Shown: piece after piece, positions 1 through 8,918 of the stretch
Position numbering within the stretch: position 1 is the stretch's first letter
Layout: every line of letters starts with the position of its first letter
Source: Oppiella nova
Lineage: Eukaryota; Arthropoda; Arachnida; Sarcoptiformes; Oppiidae
DNA length: 53,769 nt
Reading direction: 5' to 3'
Assembly (NCBI GenBank): GCA_905397405.1
Contig: CAJPVJ010000046.1
Span: forward strand, 1-53,769
The notes under the pieces: generated by a model
Seen by the model: only the letters and a program-made list of their open reading frames with translations
What the model was told of the DNA's origin: nothing
Databases searched by the model: none
Made by a program: the position numbers and the translations under genes

Positions 1-645
1 TTTCATTAATGCAATCAGCATTTCAGGTTTAGCACGTGACAACAATAATTGTGCACCACGACCTTCACGGTTCACATTATAAAGAATTGCATTCATACGC
101 TGTTTAGGGCGAAGAATTTCCTTAGGAATCATTTCTTCACGCGCTAAATACGCTTCTGCATTATCACCCAAGTCAATGATGAAGCCATCTTTGGTTTGTT
201 TTTTCACTTCACCATAGATCAATTCACCGACTTTAGCTTCATAAGCATCTGCCACTAAAGCACGTTCAGCTTCGCGAATTTTTTGCACAATGACTTGTTT
301 GGCAATCTGCGCTGCAATACGACCAAAATCAATTGATGGTACTTCTAACTCACGGATATCACCAATTGACCATTGAGCAGGATCAACATCAGAAATCGCA
401 TCTTGACATGCTGGCATTTCATGATCTTCATCAGCAACAACTTCCCATTGACGGAAAGTGCTGTAATCACCTGTTTTACGATCAATTTCTACACGTAACT
501 GAGCTTCTTCCGAATTCGTTCCTTCGTAGAATTTCTTTTTCGTCGCTGCAACTAAAGCCTGTTCAAGCGCTTCAAAAATTGCTTCACGACTTACACCTTT
601 CTCATTACTAACCGTTTCAACGACGGTGAGAATTTCACGAGCCAT
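1..645 (-). CDS. nusA: Transcription termination/antitermination factor NusA (3' part missing)
   Basis: The reverse strand reads from an ATG at 645 as an open frame of 215 codons that runs off the left edge. NusA binds RNA polymerase and nascent RNA and modulates pausing, termination and antitermination in the cytoplasm. The N-terminal RNA-polymerase-binding domain starts MAREILTVVETVSNEKGVSR, and an S1 RNA-binding domain begins near residue 140 (GELIYGEVKKQTKDGF). The KH domains lie outside the window. The start is fixed by family alignment and by the 34-bp gap to rimP, with which it forms the conserved rimP-nusA operon. The identification is secure. Confidence 0.96.
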   Translation of the reverse strand, partial: MAREILTVVETVSNEKGVSREAIFEALEQALVAATKKKFYEGTNSEEAQLRVEIDRKTGDYSTFRQWEVVADEDHEMPACQDAISDVDPAQWSIGDIRELEVPSIDFGRIAAQIAKQVIVQKIREAERALVADAYEAKVGELIYGEVKKQTKDGFIIDLGDNAEAYLAREEMIPKEILRPKQRMNAILYNVNREGRGAQLLLSRAKPEMLIALMK

Positions 646-679
646 AAGTCACCTATTTATTCAGATTTCTATTTCTGGA

Positions 680-1204
680 TTAATCCTGAAAGATCAAATT
701 CGCTTTGTCTATATTGTTGCTATCGATCTCAAGTACTTGCTGTTTTTCAACTTCGACTTGAATGAATTCATTTTCTAAATCTACAGCAATTAATTTTGCT
801 TGGAATTTACGGCGATTTTCAACTGCAGCAATCAAACGTAATGCAACTTGTTGTCCGATGTATTTTTCTAACTGTGCCAACTGGAAGAATGGTCGATCCC
901 AACCTGGAGATGATACTTCTAAAGCATACTCACCTGAAATTGGATCATGTACATCTAATATTGCACCAACTTGCTGCGTCACACGTACACAATCTTGTAC
1001 GCCAATACCACGACCCAATTCTGCTTCACCATCTTCATTGATTGTTGGTTCAGCATTTTCCACAACGTCTTTGTCGATATAAATACGCAATAAAGAACGC
1101 TTACCTTGAGGAATAAATTCGATTCCCCAAAGTTCTACATCACAAGCTTGCACTGCAGGAGTGATTAGATCTTGAAGTGCTTGAGTTTTATTTGATAGCT
1201 TCAT
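680..1204 (-). CDS. rimP: Ribosome maturation factor RimP
   Basis: This 174-aa protein is needed for maturation of the 30S ribosomal subunit. The N-terminal domain contains the family segment [20 protein letters not shown] (about residues 25-44), then the [10 protein letters not shown] and [14 protein letters not shown] segments, and the C-terminal SH3-like barrel follows. Its length is near the family norm, slightly extended by an acidic insertion around residues 48-62. It lies 34 bp upstream of nusA in the same direction, the usual order, and downstream of a tRNA cluster. A plausible sigma-70 promoter lies at 1258-1286. Confidence 0.96.
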   Translation of the reverse strand: MKLSNKTQALQDLITPAVQACDVELWGIEFIPQGKRSLLRIYIDKDVVENAEPTINEDGEAELGRGIGVQDCVRVTQQVGAILDVHDPISGEYALEVSSPGWDRPFFQLAQLEKYIGQQVALRLIAAVENRRKFQAKLIAVDLENEFIQVEVEKQQVLEIDSNNIDKANLIFQD

Positions 1205-1257
1205 TTACTCTCGTCATATTTGTGCGATTCAATCGCTCATCGGACTAATTCAAACTT

Positions 1258-1286
1258 ACTATAGTGAAGCATGTCTTTTTGACCAA
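1258..1286 (-). promoter_or_regulatory. Predicted sigma-70 promoter for rimP-nusA
   Basis: On the reverse strand a -35-like TTGGTC (1286-1281) and a -10-like TATAGT (1263-1258) are separated by exactly 17 bp. Transcription would start about 40-50 bp upstream of the rimP ATG at 1204. The site lies downstream of the tRNA terminator at 1309-1334, so rimP-nusA would have its own promoter. This is a motif match only. Confidence 0.45.
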
Positions 1287-1308
1287 TTGATGTCCACACT
1301 ACACGATA

Positions 1309-1334
1309 GCCAATAAAAAAGGGCGTAATCGCCC
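1309..1334 (-). terminator. Intrinsic terminator of the tRNA transcript
   Basis: Read on the reverse strand, GGGCG and CGCCC form a GC-rich 5-bp stem with an ATTA loop, followed directly by TTTTTTATT. It sits just after the last tRNA-fMet, where the tRNA (and possibly tpiA-secG) transcript should end. Confidence 0.75.
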
Positions 1335-1406
1335 CTATTATCGCACAGTAAACCGAAGCTCACTATGCAAAAAAGACCCACCTATCTGTGAGCCCTTTTA
1401 GAAACT

Positions 1407-1432
1407 TGGTAGCGGGAGCTGGATTTGAACCA

Positions 1433-1476
<44 letters not shown>

Positions 1477-1483
1477 TCCCGCA
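1407..1483 (-). tRNA. tRNA-fMet(CAT), initiator, copy 3 of the array
   Basis: This 77-nt tRNA encodes its 3' CCA. Initiator hallmarks are visible: positions 1 and 72 (T and T) do not pair, and the anticodon stem carries three consecutive G-C pairs (GGG-CTCATAA-CCC). The anticodon is CAT. It is the last of three tandem copies on the reverse strand and is followed by the terminator at 1309-1334. Initiator tRNA beside rimP-nusA parallels metY in enterobacteria (known context). Confidence 0.97.
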
Positions 1484-1557
1484 TCAGCGTTGCAAAATTA
1501 TACACAAGAAATTTATTTTTTTCAATCTATCGTTAACCGATACATTGAATTTCTTGC

Positions 1558-1581
1558 TTGATTAAGTTGCACCTTAATCAA
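1558..1581 (-). other. Hairpin in the trailer of tRNA-fMet copy 2
   Basis: A 9-bp perfect stem (TTGATTAAG / CTTAATCAA) with a 6-nt loop starts 2 nt after the CCA of the middle tRNA. A near-copy follows the first tRNA (1711-1734). It may be a processing signal for tRNA 3' maturation or a remnant of the duplication that made the array. It has no U-tract, so it is not an intrinsic terminator. Confidence 0.5.
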
Positions 1582-1583
1582 AA

Positions 1584-1609
1584 TGGTAGCGGGAGCTGGA
1601 TTTGAACCA

Positions 1610-1653
<44 letters not shown>

Positions 1654-1660
1654 TCCCGCA
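1584..1660 (-). tRNA. tRNA-fMet(CAT), initiator, copy 2 of the array
   Basis: This 77-nt copy is identical to its two neighbours as far as I can see: encoded CCA, an unpaired 1-72 position, three G-C pairs in the anticodon stem and anticodon CAT. The gap to the downstream copy is 100 bp and to the upstream copy 76 bp. Confidence 0.97.
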
Positions 1661-1710
1661 ACAACACTGCAAATTCACACATCAGCTAAGCTTTTCAACT
1701 TAGATGATCT

Positions 1711-1734
1711 TTAATTAAGTTGCATCTTAATTAA
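1711..1734 (-). other. Hairpin in the trailer of tRNA-fMet copy 1
   Basis: A 9-bp perfect stem (TTAATTAAG / CTTAATTAA) with a 6-nt loop begins 2 nt after the CCA of the first tRNA-fMet. The loop and stem base match the hairpin at 1558-1581 apart from compensated AT-pair changes, so the repeat unit appears to be the tRNA plus its trailer hairpin. Confidence 0.5.
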
Positions 1735-1736
1735 AT

Positions 1737-1762
1737 TGGTAGCGGGAGCTGGATTTGAACCA

Positions 1763-1806
<44 letters not shown>

Positions 1807-1813
1807 TCCCGCA
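1737..1813 (-). tRNA. tRNA-fMet(CAT), initiator, copy 1 of the array
   Basis: This 77-nt initiator tRNA has an encoded CCA and the same initiator features as the other two copies. It is the first fMet gene after tRNA-Leu in the reverse-strand transcript. Confidence 0.97.
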
Positions 1814-1856
1814 TCAATGTTTTTCAGCTGCTAACACCAACAATCTGGTTCATTGT

Positions 1857-1941
1857 TGGTGCGGAAGGGGGGACTTGAACCCCCACGCCCGAAAGCACTA
1901 CCACCTCAAGGTAGCGTGTCTACCAATTCCACCACCACCGC
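1857..1941 (-). tRNA. tRNA-Leu(GAG)
   Basis: This 85-nt class II tRNA has an encoded CCA, a long variable arm, the anticodon stem CTACC/GGTAG and the loop TTGAGGT, giving anticodon GAG (Leu, CUY codons). The T arm is GGGGG-TTCAAGT-CCCCC. The acceptor stem, GCGGTGG against CTTCCGC, contains a T5-T68 mismatch and a G6-T67 wobble, which is unusual. It lies 53 bp downstream of secG. Confidence 0.95.
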
Positions 1942-1994
1942 AGCTGTGACGCATTCTAGTCGCATCATTCAGAAAAAGAAAGAACTAAATGGCA

Positions 1995-2336
1995 TTATTC
2001 GCCAGTTTTTGGTGCAGTTGGTGAAGTTTCACCCGTATTGGCTGGTGCAGCTGGTGCCGTTTGAGAGCTGGTCTGTACAGATTTTAAACCATACGCATCT
2101 GAAGTTTGTTTTTTAGCAAACACCGCCAAACTTAAACTGGTGATAAAAAACAAAGCCGTGAGAATCGCAGTTAAACGAGTTAAAAAGCTTGCAGAACCTG
2201 AAGCACCAAATACTGTTGCAGCACCACCGCCACCAAATGATGCACCTGCATCTGCACCCTTACCATGTTGAACGAGGATAAGCCCGATCATCAAAACGGC
2301 CAAGATGATATGTACAACCAGCACAAATGTATGCAT
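1995..2336 (-). CDS. secG: Preprotein translocase subunit SecG
   Basis: This 113-aa inner-membrane protein is the small subunit of the SecYEG channel that assists SecA-driven export. Two membrane segments are visible (about residues 5-23 and 53-72). Between them is the characteristic Gly/Ala stretch [20 protein letters not shown] preceding FLTRLT. The C-terminal tail is low-complexity, Ala/Pro/Thr rich. It starts 9 bp after tpiA, the common tpiA-secG pairing, and is followed by the tRNA cluster. Confidence 0.95.
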   Translation of the reverse strand: MHTFVLVVHIILAVLMIGLILVQHGKGADAGASFGGGGAATVFGASGSASFLTRLTAILTALFFITSLSLAVFAKKQTSDAYGLKSVQTSSQTAPAAPANTGETSPTAPKTGE

Positions 2337-2345
2337 GCTGAACTC

Positions 2346-3140
2346 CTATTCTTCTGTTTTAGCAAATGCTTGAGCAATTTTATAAAATGACTCAGCATTA
2401 AGTGATGCACCACCAACCAGCGCACCGTTGATATCTGGACAAGCAGCTAACTCTACTGCATTTTCAGGTTTGACACTACCGCCATACAAAATCGCTGTAT
2501 GTTGAGCTTGGGCTGTAATTTGAGTTAAACCTTCACGAATTTTTGCATGCATTGTCTGGGCATCTTGTGGAGAAGCTGTCTTGCCTGTTCCTATCGCCCA
2601 AATTGGCTCATAGGCAATCACAATATTGTGCCATTGCTCTGCTTTTACAACTGCTGCGAGATCACAAATTTGTTGTAAGACCACTTGCTCAGCTTGCCCT
2701 GCTTCACGTTGTTCTAAGCTTTCACCTACACAATAAATCACTTGAAGCCCAGCATTTAAAGCATTTGATAATTTCGCTTTAATTTTTGCAACATCATCGC
2801 CAAAAATTTCTCGACGTTCTGAGTGCCCAATCAACACATAATCAATCTGGCTGTCTTTGAGTAGTTCAGCACTGACTTCGCCAGTATAAGCACCAGTGCC
2901 GGCCATTTGAGAAAGATCTTGTGCGACAACTTTGACTGGTGAATGTGCATCTTTAAGTAATTTTTGCACAGACAGTAATGCAATAGAAATAGGCGCAACA
3001 CCAATATAGCATTGTTGTTCTTTAATCGGTGATTGTTGTAAATACTGATTTAAATCTTGAATGAGCTGTTGCGAATTCGCTTGCATTGGGTTCATTTTCC
3101 AATTGCCGACAACCCAAGGAGTAATAGTCGAACCCGACAT
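2346..3140 (-). CDS. tpiA: Triosephosphate isomerase
   Basis: This 264-aa TIM-barrel enzyme interconverts dihydroxyacetone phosphate and glyceraldehyde 3-phosphate in the cytoplasm. Catalytic residues are in place: Asn13/Lys15 (GNWKMN), His106 (IGHSERR), Glu178 ([13 protein letters not shown]) and the C-terminal phosphate-binding YGGSVKPEN and LVGGASL segments. Length is slightly above the usual 250-255. In Acinetobacter, which lacks a complete Embden-Meyerhof pathway, it is expected to serve mainly gluconeogenesis (known biology). It is the first gene of tpiA-secG. Confidence 0.97.
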   Translation of the reverse strand: MSGSTITPWVVGNWKMNPMQANSQQLIQDLNQYLQQSPIKEQQCYIGVAPISIALLSVQKLLKDAHSPVKVVAQDLSQMAGTGAYTGEVSAELLKDSQIDYVLIGHSERREIFGDDVAKIKAKLSNALNAGLQVIYCVGESLEQREAGQAEQVVLQQICDLAAVVKAEQWHNIVIAYEPIWAIGTGKTASPQDAQTMHAKIREGLTQITAQAQHTAILYGGSVKPENAVELAACPDINGALVGGASLNAESFYKIAQAFAKTEE

Positions 3141-3423
3141 ACATCTAACCTTTTATCGAAAATGTGCACATTCTACACGGAATTTATATTTTTAAAGTAT
3201 TTTTTCTTTATCAATTCAGTCATCTCATTTAAAGTCATGCTTTAATAAAAGGAATGAAACATAAATCATTTCAAAGATAATGCCAAAAAGCCTGATTGGC
3301 TCAAGTTATTTTCAAATATGTTTCTATAAAAAAATACGTTTAATTCTAGATATTTCTAAGGATCATCGTATAATTTTCGTATTCCAATTATAAAATGAAA
3401 TTTAATGTGTTTTGGGGATGTCT

Positions 3424-5130
3424 ATGCAAAATGGTTCACCTAAGTTTTCGGGGTATATCCGTCGCTTAGTCGACGAAGGTTTTTTATCTGCCCAGCAAAT
3501 GAAAGATGCGCTCAGTAACGCTCAAAAAAATAAAGTGAGTATTGTTGCCTATCTCAGTGAAAAACTCAACATACCACCATTGATCATTGCTGAAATGATC
3601 TCCGAAGAATTTGGAGAGCCCATTTTTGATTTGGACAGCTTTAATCCTGAAATGCTGCCCAAGGAGCTTATTGACCCAAATTTAGTTAGCAAACATAAAG
3701 TAATTCCTTTGGTTCAACGCGGCAATATTTTATACGTTGCCACCAGTGATCCAACCAATATAGAGGCGCTAGATGCTATTCGTTTTAACTGCGGTTTAAA
3801 TATTGAACCAATTATTGTTGAACATCATAAATTAGAAAAATATTTAGAAAAGCACTTTACAGTAGAAGAAAGCTTTAATTTTGGTGATGAAGATTTTGAT
3901 GTTGATATTATTGCCACTGATGACACACCGCCATCAGAAGATGATGACGAAGCATCTGAAGAAGAAGCACCTATTGTTAAATATATTAATAAACTCTTGG
4001 TTGATGCAATTCGTATGGGTGCATCAGATTTACACTTTGAACCTTATGAAAAAAGTTATCGTGTGCGTTATCGTGTAGATGGGGTACTAAGAACCATTAC
4101 CAATCCCCCCTTACAATTGGCAAGTCGTTTGGCATCCCGCTTAAAAGTGATGTCTAGAATGGATATTTCTGAAAAGCGTGTTCCACAAGATGGTCGTATT
4201 AAGTTAAAACTCTCAAAAACCAAAGCCATTGATTTTCGTGTGAACTCATTACCGACATTATTTGGCGAAAAATTGGTACTGCGTATTCTTGATCCTTCCA
4301 GTGCCATGTTGGGTATTGATGCATTGGGTTATGAAGAAAAGCAAAAAGCACTATTTATGGAAGCCTTAGAAAAACCTCAAGGCATGTTACTGATTACAGG
4401 ACCCACGGGTTCAGGTAAAACTGTTTCTCTCTATACGGGCTTAAATATCCTCAATACAGAAAGTTCAAATATTTCCACAGCCGAAGATCCAGTCGAAATT
4501 AACTTGGAAGGGATCAATCAAGTCAATGTCAATCTTAAAGCAGGCCTCACATTTTCTGTGGCACTAAAATCATTCCTACGTCAAGATCCAGACATTATCA
4601 TGGTCGGTGAGATTCGTGACCTCGAAACTGCTGAAATTGCGATCAAGGCGGCTCAAACGGGGCATATGGTGATGTCTACCCTACATACCAACAGCGCACC
4701 TGAAACATTAACCCGTTTACGTAATATGGGCGTGCCTTCCTTTAACATTGCCACTTCAGTCAATCTTGTGATTGCACAACGATTGGCAAGACGTTTATGT
4801 AATCATTGTAAAGCACCCGTTGAAATCCCTAGACAGAGTCTGTTAGAAATGGGCTTTACCGAACAAGACTTAAGCAATCCTGACTTACAAATTTTTCAAC
4901 CTGTGGGCTGTAGTGAATGCCGTGAAGGCTATAAAGGTCGAGTCGGGATCTACGAAGTGATGAAAGTAACACCTGAAATTTCAAAAATTATCATGGAAGA
5001 TGGCAATGCACTTCAAATTGCGGCGGCATCTGAAAAATTGGGGTTTGATAATCTAAGACGTTCAGGATTAATTAAGGTCATCAATGGCTTAACTTCTTTA
5101 CAAGAAATTAACCGTGTGACCAGCGAATAA
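3424..5130 (+). CDS. pilB: Type IV pilus assembly ATPase PilB
   Basis: This cytoplasmic hexameric ATPase powers pilus extension and, in Acinetobacter, DNA-uptake pili. An N-terminal T2SSE_N domain (about residues 10-160) and an acidic linker precede the ATPase core. Walker A GPTGSGKT is at 326-333, followed by the Asp box, the Walker B-like IIMVGEIRD and the His box TGHMVMSTLHTN. A zinc tetracysteine follows (CNHC from 459 and CSECREGY). I chose the ATG at 3424 because GGGGA lies 5-6 bp upstream; the ATG at 3418 or a TTG at 3412 would add 2 or 4 residues. It is the first gene of pilB-pilC-pilD-coaE. Confidence 0.96.
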   Translation: MQNGSPKFSGYIRRLVDEGFLSAQQMKDALSNAQKNKVSIVAYLSEKLNIPPLIIAEMISEEFGEPIFDLDSFNPEMLPKELIDPNLVSKHKVIPLVQRGNILYVATSDPTNIEALDAIRFNCGLNIEPIIVEHHKLEKYLEKHFTVEESFNFGDEDFDVDIIATDDTPPSEDDDEASEEEAPIVKYINKLLVDAIRMGASDLHFEPYEKSYRVRYRVDGVLRTITNPPLQLASRLASRLKVMSRMDISEKRVPQDGRIKLKLSKTKAIDFRVNSLPTLFGEKLVLRILDPSSAMLGIDALGYEEKQKALFMEALEKPQGMLLITGPTGSGKTVSLYTGLNILNTESSNISTAEDPVEINLEGINQVNVNLKAGLTFSVALKSFLRQDPDIIMVGEIRDLETAEIAIKAAQTGHMVMSTLHTNSAPETLTRLRNMGVPSFNIATSVNLVIAQRLARRLCNHCKAPVEIPRQSLLEMGFTEQDLSNPDLQIFQPVGCSECREGYKGRVGIYEVMKVTPEISKIIMEDGNALQIAAASEKLGFDNLRRSGLIKVINGLTSLQEINRVTSE

Positions 5131-5157
5131 ATATAATCAATATTCAAGGAAATTATG

Positions 5158-6390
5158 ATGGCAGCTAAAAAAGCTCAAATGATGCCTACATTTGCTTATG
5201 ACGGGGTTGATCGTAAAGGGATCAAAATCAAAGGCGAACTACCTGCTCGCAATATGGCGCTTGCCAAAGTTACCTTACGAAAACAAGGCATCACCATTAA
5301 AACCATTCGAGAAAAAAAGAAAAATATTCTTGAAGGTTTAATGAAAAAAGGCATTTCCACTTTAGATATTACCATTTTTACACGACAACTCGCCACAATG
5401 ATGAAAGCGGGTGTGCCTTTAGTACAAAGTTTTGAAATCGTTGCAGAAGGACTAGAAAATCCCTCTATGCGTGAAATTGTACTCGGGATTAAAAGTGAGG
5501 TTGAAGGGGGAAATACTTTTGCTGGCGCGTTAAGAAAATATCCACGTTATTTTGACAACTTATTTTGTTCATTAGTGGAATCTGGCGAACAATCTGGTGC
5601 CTTAGAAACCATGCTCGACCGTGTGGCAATCTATAAAGAAAAAAGTGAATTACTCAAGCAAAAAATTAAAAAAGCCATGAAATATCCAATTTCAGTGGTT
5701 GTCGTCGCTATTATTGTTACCATTATTTTAATGGTGAAAGTGGTCCCTGTATTTCAGGGTTTATTTAGTTCCTTTGGTGCAGACTTACCCGCCTTTACTC
5801 AAATGGTGGTGAATATGTCTAACTGGATGCAAAAATATTGGTTTATTCTAATCTTATTTATTGGTGTTGTAATTACTGTTTTTTTAGAAGCAAAAAAGCG
5901 CAGTAAAAAATTCCAAAATTTTTTAGATCGCACAGCACTGAGACTGCCTATTTTTGGTGATCTGGTTTATAAAGCCATTATTGCCCGTTATAGCCGTACC
6001 CTTGCCACAACTTTTGCAGCAGGTGTACCACTCATCGAAGCGTTAGAATCAACCGCAGGCGCAACCAACAATGTGGTTTATGAACAAGCTGTAATGAAAA
6101 TCCGTGAGGATGTAGCGACTGGGCAACAGCTTAACTTTGCCATGCGTGCAACGAATAAGTTCCCCTCTATGGCTGTTCAAATGGTCGCTATTGGTGAAGA
6201 GTCGGGGGCGCTTGATGCGATGTTAGATAAAGTTGCATCACATTTTGAAAATGAAGTCGACAATGCTGTTGATGGTTTAACCTCCATGATGGAGCCGTTA
6301 ATTATGGCCATCTTAGGCGTACTTGTGGGTGGCTTAGTGATTGCAATGTATCTTCCAATCTTCCAAATGGGCTCAATTGTTGGCGGATAA
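5158..6390 (+). CDS. pilC: Type IV pilus inner-membrane platform protein PilC
   Basis: This 410-aa polytopic protein couples the PilB and PilT motors to pilin polymerisation. It has two T2SSF domains, each with a cytoplasmic four-helix bundle (beginning near FTRQLATMMKAGVPL and YSRTLATTFAAGVPL), and three membrane segments, two central and one C-terminal (LIMAILGVLVGGLVIAMYLP). The ATG at 5158 is preferred over 5155 because AGGA at 5147-5150 is then 7 bp upstream. It lies 27 bp after pilB and overlaps pilD by one base. Confidence 0.96.
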   Translation: MAAKKAQMMPTFAYDGVDRKGIKIKGELPARNMALAKVTLRKQGITIKTIREKKKNILEGLMKKGISTLDITIFTRQLATMMKAGVPLVQSFEIVAEGLENPSMREIVLGIKSEVEGGNTFAGALRKYPRYFDNLFCSLVESGEQSGALETMLDRVAIYKEKSELLKQKIKKAMKYPISVVVVAIIVTIILMVKVVPVFQGLFSSFGADLPAFTQMVVNMSNWMQKYWFILILFIGVVITVFLEAKKRSKKFQNFLDRTALRLPIFGDLVYKAIIARYSRTLATTFAAGVPLIEALESTAGATNNVVYEQAVMKIREDVATGQQLNFAMRATNKFPSMAVQMVAIGEESGALDAMLDKVASHFENEVDNAVDGLTSMMEPLIMAILGVLVGGLVIAMYLPIFQMGSIVGG

Positions 6391-7274
6391 TGATGAACAT
6401 GCTCAATGATTTATTAAATTTTCTGATTCAATCACCGACAGCACTCTATCTGACTGTTGGTGTTTTAGGCTTATGTGTGGGTAGCTTTTTAAATGTGGTC
6501 ATTTACCGCACCCCCAAAATGATGGAAAAAGAATGGCGGCAGGAATGGCATGCAGAATGCCAACTACTGGCAGGCTCACAACAGATTGTGATTGATGAAG
6601 AAAAGCTCAGTCTCAGTCAACCGGCCTCTACCTGTCCCAAATGCAAAACCCCAATTCGCTGGTATCAAAATATCCCCATCATCAGTTGGTTGGTTTTAAG
6701 AGGCAAATGCGCTTCGTGTCAAAACCCGATTAGTATTCGTTACCCATTTGTTGAGCTTTTAACTGCGGTGTGTTCATTAACAGTGGTTGCTATTTATGGC
6801 CCTACATTACAAATGGTATTTGGTGTACTACTGACTTGGGTACTGATCACGCTTACTTTTATTGATTTTGACACTCAGTTACTCCCCGATCGTTTTACCT
6901 TAACTTTGGCGGCAATGGGTTTAGGCATTAACTCATTCCATTTATATACAACAGCAAGTGCTGCAATTTGGGGTTATATTATTGGCTTCCTGTGTCTTTG
7001 GATTGTCTACTATCTATTTAAAATAGTGACAGGCAAAGAAGGCATGGGCTATGGTGACTTTAAGCTGCTTGCTGCACTTGGCGCTTGGATGGGGCCATTG
7101 ATGTTACCGTTAATTATCCTATTGTCTTCTGTAGTGGGTGCGATCATTGGTATTATTTTACTTAAGATTCGTAAAGAAAATGTGCCTTTTGCCTTTGGTC
7201 CTTATATTGCAATTGCAGGATGGATTGCATTTTTATGGGGTGAGCAAATTATGAAAGTATATTTGGGTCAATAA
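6390..7274 (+). CDS. pilD: Prepilin peptidase / N-methyltransferase PilD
   Basis: This 294-aa inner-membrane aspartic protease cleaves type IV prepilins (and type II secretion pseudopilins) and methylates the new N-terminal Phe. An N-terminal hydrophobic segment is followed by the cytoplasmic zinc-binding CxxC pairs (CPKC and CASC) of the methyltransferase domain. The catalytic Asp pair follows (IDFDTQLLPD and GMGYGDFKLLA), set among several membrane helices. The ATG at 6390 overlaps the pilC stop (TAATG), giving translational coupling; an ATG at 6393 is the alternative. Confidence 0.95.
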   Translation: MMNMLNDLLNFLIQSPTALYLTVGVLGLCVGSFLNVVIYRTPKMMEKEWRQEWHAECQLLAGSQQIVIDEEKLSLSQPASTCPKCKTPIRWYQNIPIISWLVLRGKCASCQNPISIRYPFVELLTAVCSLTVVAIYGPTLQMVFGVLLTWVLITLTFIDFDTQLLPDRFTLTLAAMGLGINSFHLYTTASAAIWGYIIGFLCLWIVYYLFKIVTGKEGMGYGDFKLLAALGAWMGPLMLPLIILLSSVVGAIIGIILLKIRKENVPFAFGPYIAIAGWIAFLWGEQIMKVYLGQ

Positions 7275-7300
7275 TTTCAACACAGTATTAGGAATGCGCA

Positions 7301-7900
7301 ATGACGTTTATCTTGGGTTTAACAGGTGGAATTGGTAGCGGTAAATCCGCAGCAAGTCAGTGGTTCGAAACCCAAGGGATTACAGTTGTTGATGCTGATA
7401 TTGTTGCAAGAGAAATTGTTGAAAAAGGACAGCCCGCGCTTCAACAAATTAAAGACGTTTTTGGGGATTGGGTACTATTAAGCAATGGTGAACTTGATCG
7501 TCGTGCATTGAGAGAACATATTTTTAAAGACCCATTAGCACGACAACAACTTGAATCAATTACCCATCCTGCGATTCGCACTGAGATTATTCAACAATTA
7601 CAAGCAGCAACCAGTCCTTATGTAATTTTGGTTTCTCCCCTGCTTTTTGAGACCAACCAACATGAACTCACCCAGCGCTCTCTACTGATTGATACCAGTG
7701 AGGACATGCAAATCTTACGTGCTTCACAACGAGATGGCCAATCCATCGAACAAATTCAGAAAATTATTGCAGCTCAAATGCCACGTCATGAAAAGCAAAA
7801 ATTAGCAGATAATATTGTGCTCAATGATGGGCATATTGATCATCTATACGCAAAATTAGAGTCTTTACATCAACAGTATCTAAAACAGGCACAGCAGTAA
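7301..7900 (+). CDS. coaE: Dephospho-CoA kinase
   Basis: This 199-aa cytoplasmic P-loop kinase catalyses the last step of coenzyme A synthesis, phosphorylating dephospho-CoA on the ribose 3'-OH. The P-loop GLTGGIGSGKS is at residues 6-16, and the substrate-binding DADIVAREIVEKG segment and the LVSPLLFE lid-region motif are present. It follows pilD by 26 bp, the conserved pilBCD-coaE arrangement, with GGA ahead of the ATG. Confidence 0.96.
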   Translation: MTFILGLTGGIGSGKSAASQWFETQGITVVDADIVAREIVEKGQPALQQIKDVFGDWVLLSNGELDRRALREHIFKDPLARQQLESITHPAIRTEIIQQLQAATSPYVILVSPLLFETNQHELTQRSLLIDTSEDMQILRASQRDGQSIEQIQKIIAAQMPRHEKQKLADNIVLNDGHIDHLYAKLESLHQQYLKQAQQ

Positions 7901-7968
7901 ATTATGTGCCTCATCACCTTAAAATAGGTTTCTATCAATCAGTTTTGTATCAATTTAACCTGTTTGAT

Positions 7969-8880
7969 CTATTTCTTCTCGTCCAACTGCTTTTGCAAAC
8001 TGTCTTTATGTGTAAACCAACGCCAAGGCTGTAAAGCACCAATGCCCATACCAATCAAACCGCACATCATTGCAAGGCTTATCGGTTCATTTAACAAGGG
8101 TACGGCGATTATTGCGGCAATAAAGGGCGCAAGTGTGACGATACTGCCTGTTTTAAAAGCACCTAACCGTTTAATTGCTTCGACATAGGCCAAAGTCGCA
8201 ATGATCACCACAAAAATACCGTGAAACAACGTTTGCATAACCAAATGTGCTGTGGACACTTGATCTAAATGCTTAGGTAAAAACAACAAATAAATCGGGA
8301 CATAAACGATCGCCGACCAAATCGCAACACCTGCCATGGCGTGCCATGCGGAAAGTTGCCATTGACGCAGTAATACGGTAAAAGTCCCCCACCAAATTGC
8401 ACTGATAAAAAACAGTAAATCACCAATACCAAAAGCAATGCCTGTTTCGCTATACATCAGAAAACTCATCACAGAAATCGCAGAGAGCATGATGCTTAAA
8501 CTAATCCATATATGTTTATCAAATGGTTGGCGATAAAGTAAAAAACCAGCTAAAGCTGTACACAATGGAATACAACCATTTAAAAAAATGGCAGCATGTG
8601 CTGCAGGGACAAAGTGAAATGCAGTATATGACGTCAAACAATAGGCAACACCGCCAATCATCGCCAAAATAAAAGGTTGTTTGTTAAATAGAAAAGCCGT
8701 GTCTTTTTTATAGATTAAAATCGGCATCAGAATACAAAATGCCAAAGAAAAGCGTAATGCTGTGATATCCCATGGACTGATATGCCAAATTGCATTCAGT
8801 CTTGAGGTAATTGTGAAACCTCCCCAAATACACATTGTAATGGCGACATACATGTAGCCTTGAGTACGGGAGGTCATCAT
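7969..8880 (-). CDS. DMT-superfamily (EamA) transporter
   Basis: This 303-aa integral membrane protein has about ten hydrophobic helices arranged as two EamA repeats (about residues 8-140 and 150-290), typical of drug/metabolite exporters. The substrate cannot be inferred from sequence. The start is MMTSRTQGYMY; the second ATG is also possible. It is convergent with coaE and has its own region before rlmB. The last residues are charged (KDSLQKQLDEKK), a cytoplasmic tail. The family is certain, the function is not. Confidence 0.85.
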   Translation of the reverse strand: MMTSRTQGYMYVAITMCIWGGFTITSRLNAIWHISPWDITALRFSLAFCILMPILIYKKDTAFLFNKQPFILAMIGGVAYCLTSYTAFHFVPAAHAAIFLNGCIPLCTALAGFLLYRQPFDKHIWISLSIMLSAISVMSFLMYSETGIAFGIGDLLFFISAIWWGTFTVLLRQWQLSAWHAMAGVAIWSAIVYVPIYLLFLPKHLDQVSTAHLVMQTLFHGIFVVIIATLAYVEAIKRLGAFKTGSIVTLAPFIAAIIAVPLLNEPISLAMMCGLIGMGIGALQPWRWFTHKDSLQKQLDEKK

Positions 8881-8918
8881 GTTGCTTCTCTAATCTTACT
8901 GATATAACTTAAATTAAA

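Noticed and set aside
762-1082. 106-codon and similar open frames antisense to rimP, tpiA, pilB, feoB, hom, thrC and others
   Set aside because: They are shadows of well-identified genes, without ribosome-binding sites or family similarity.
1407-1813. Regularly spaced repeats resembling a CRISPR array
   Set aside because: The repeats are 77-nt tRNA genes with unequal spacers; no cas genes are present.
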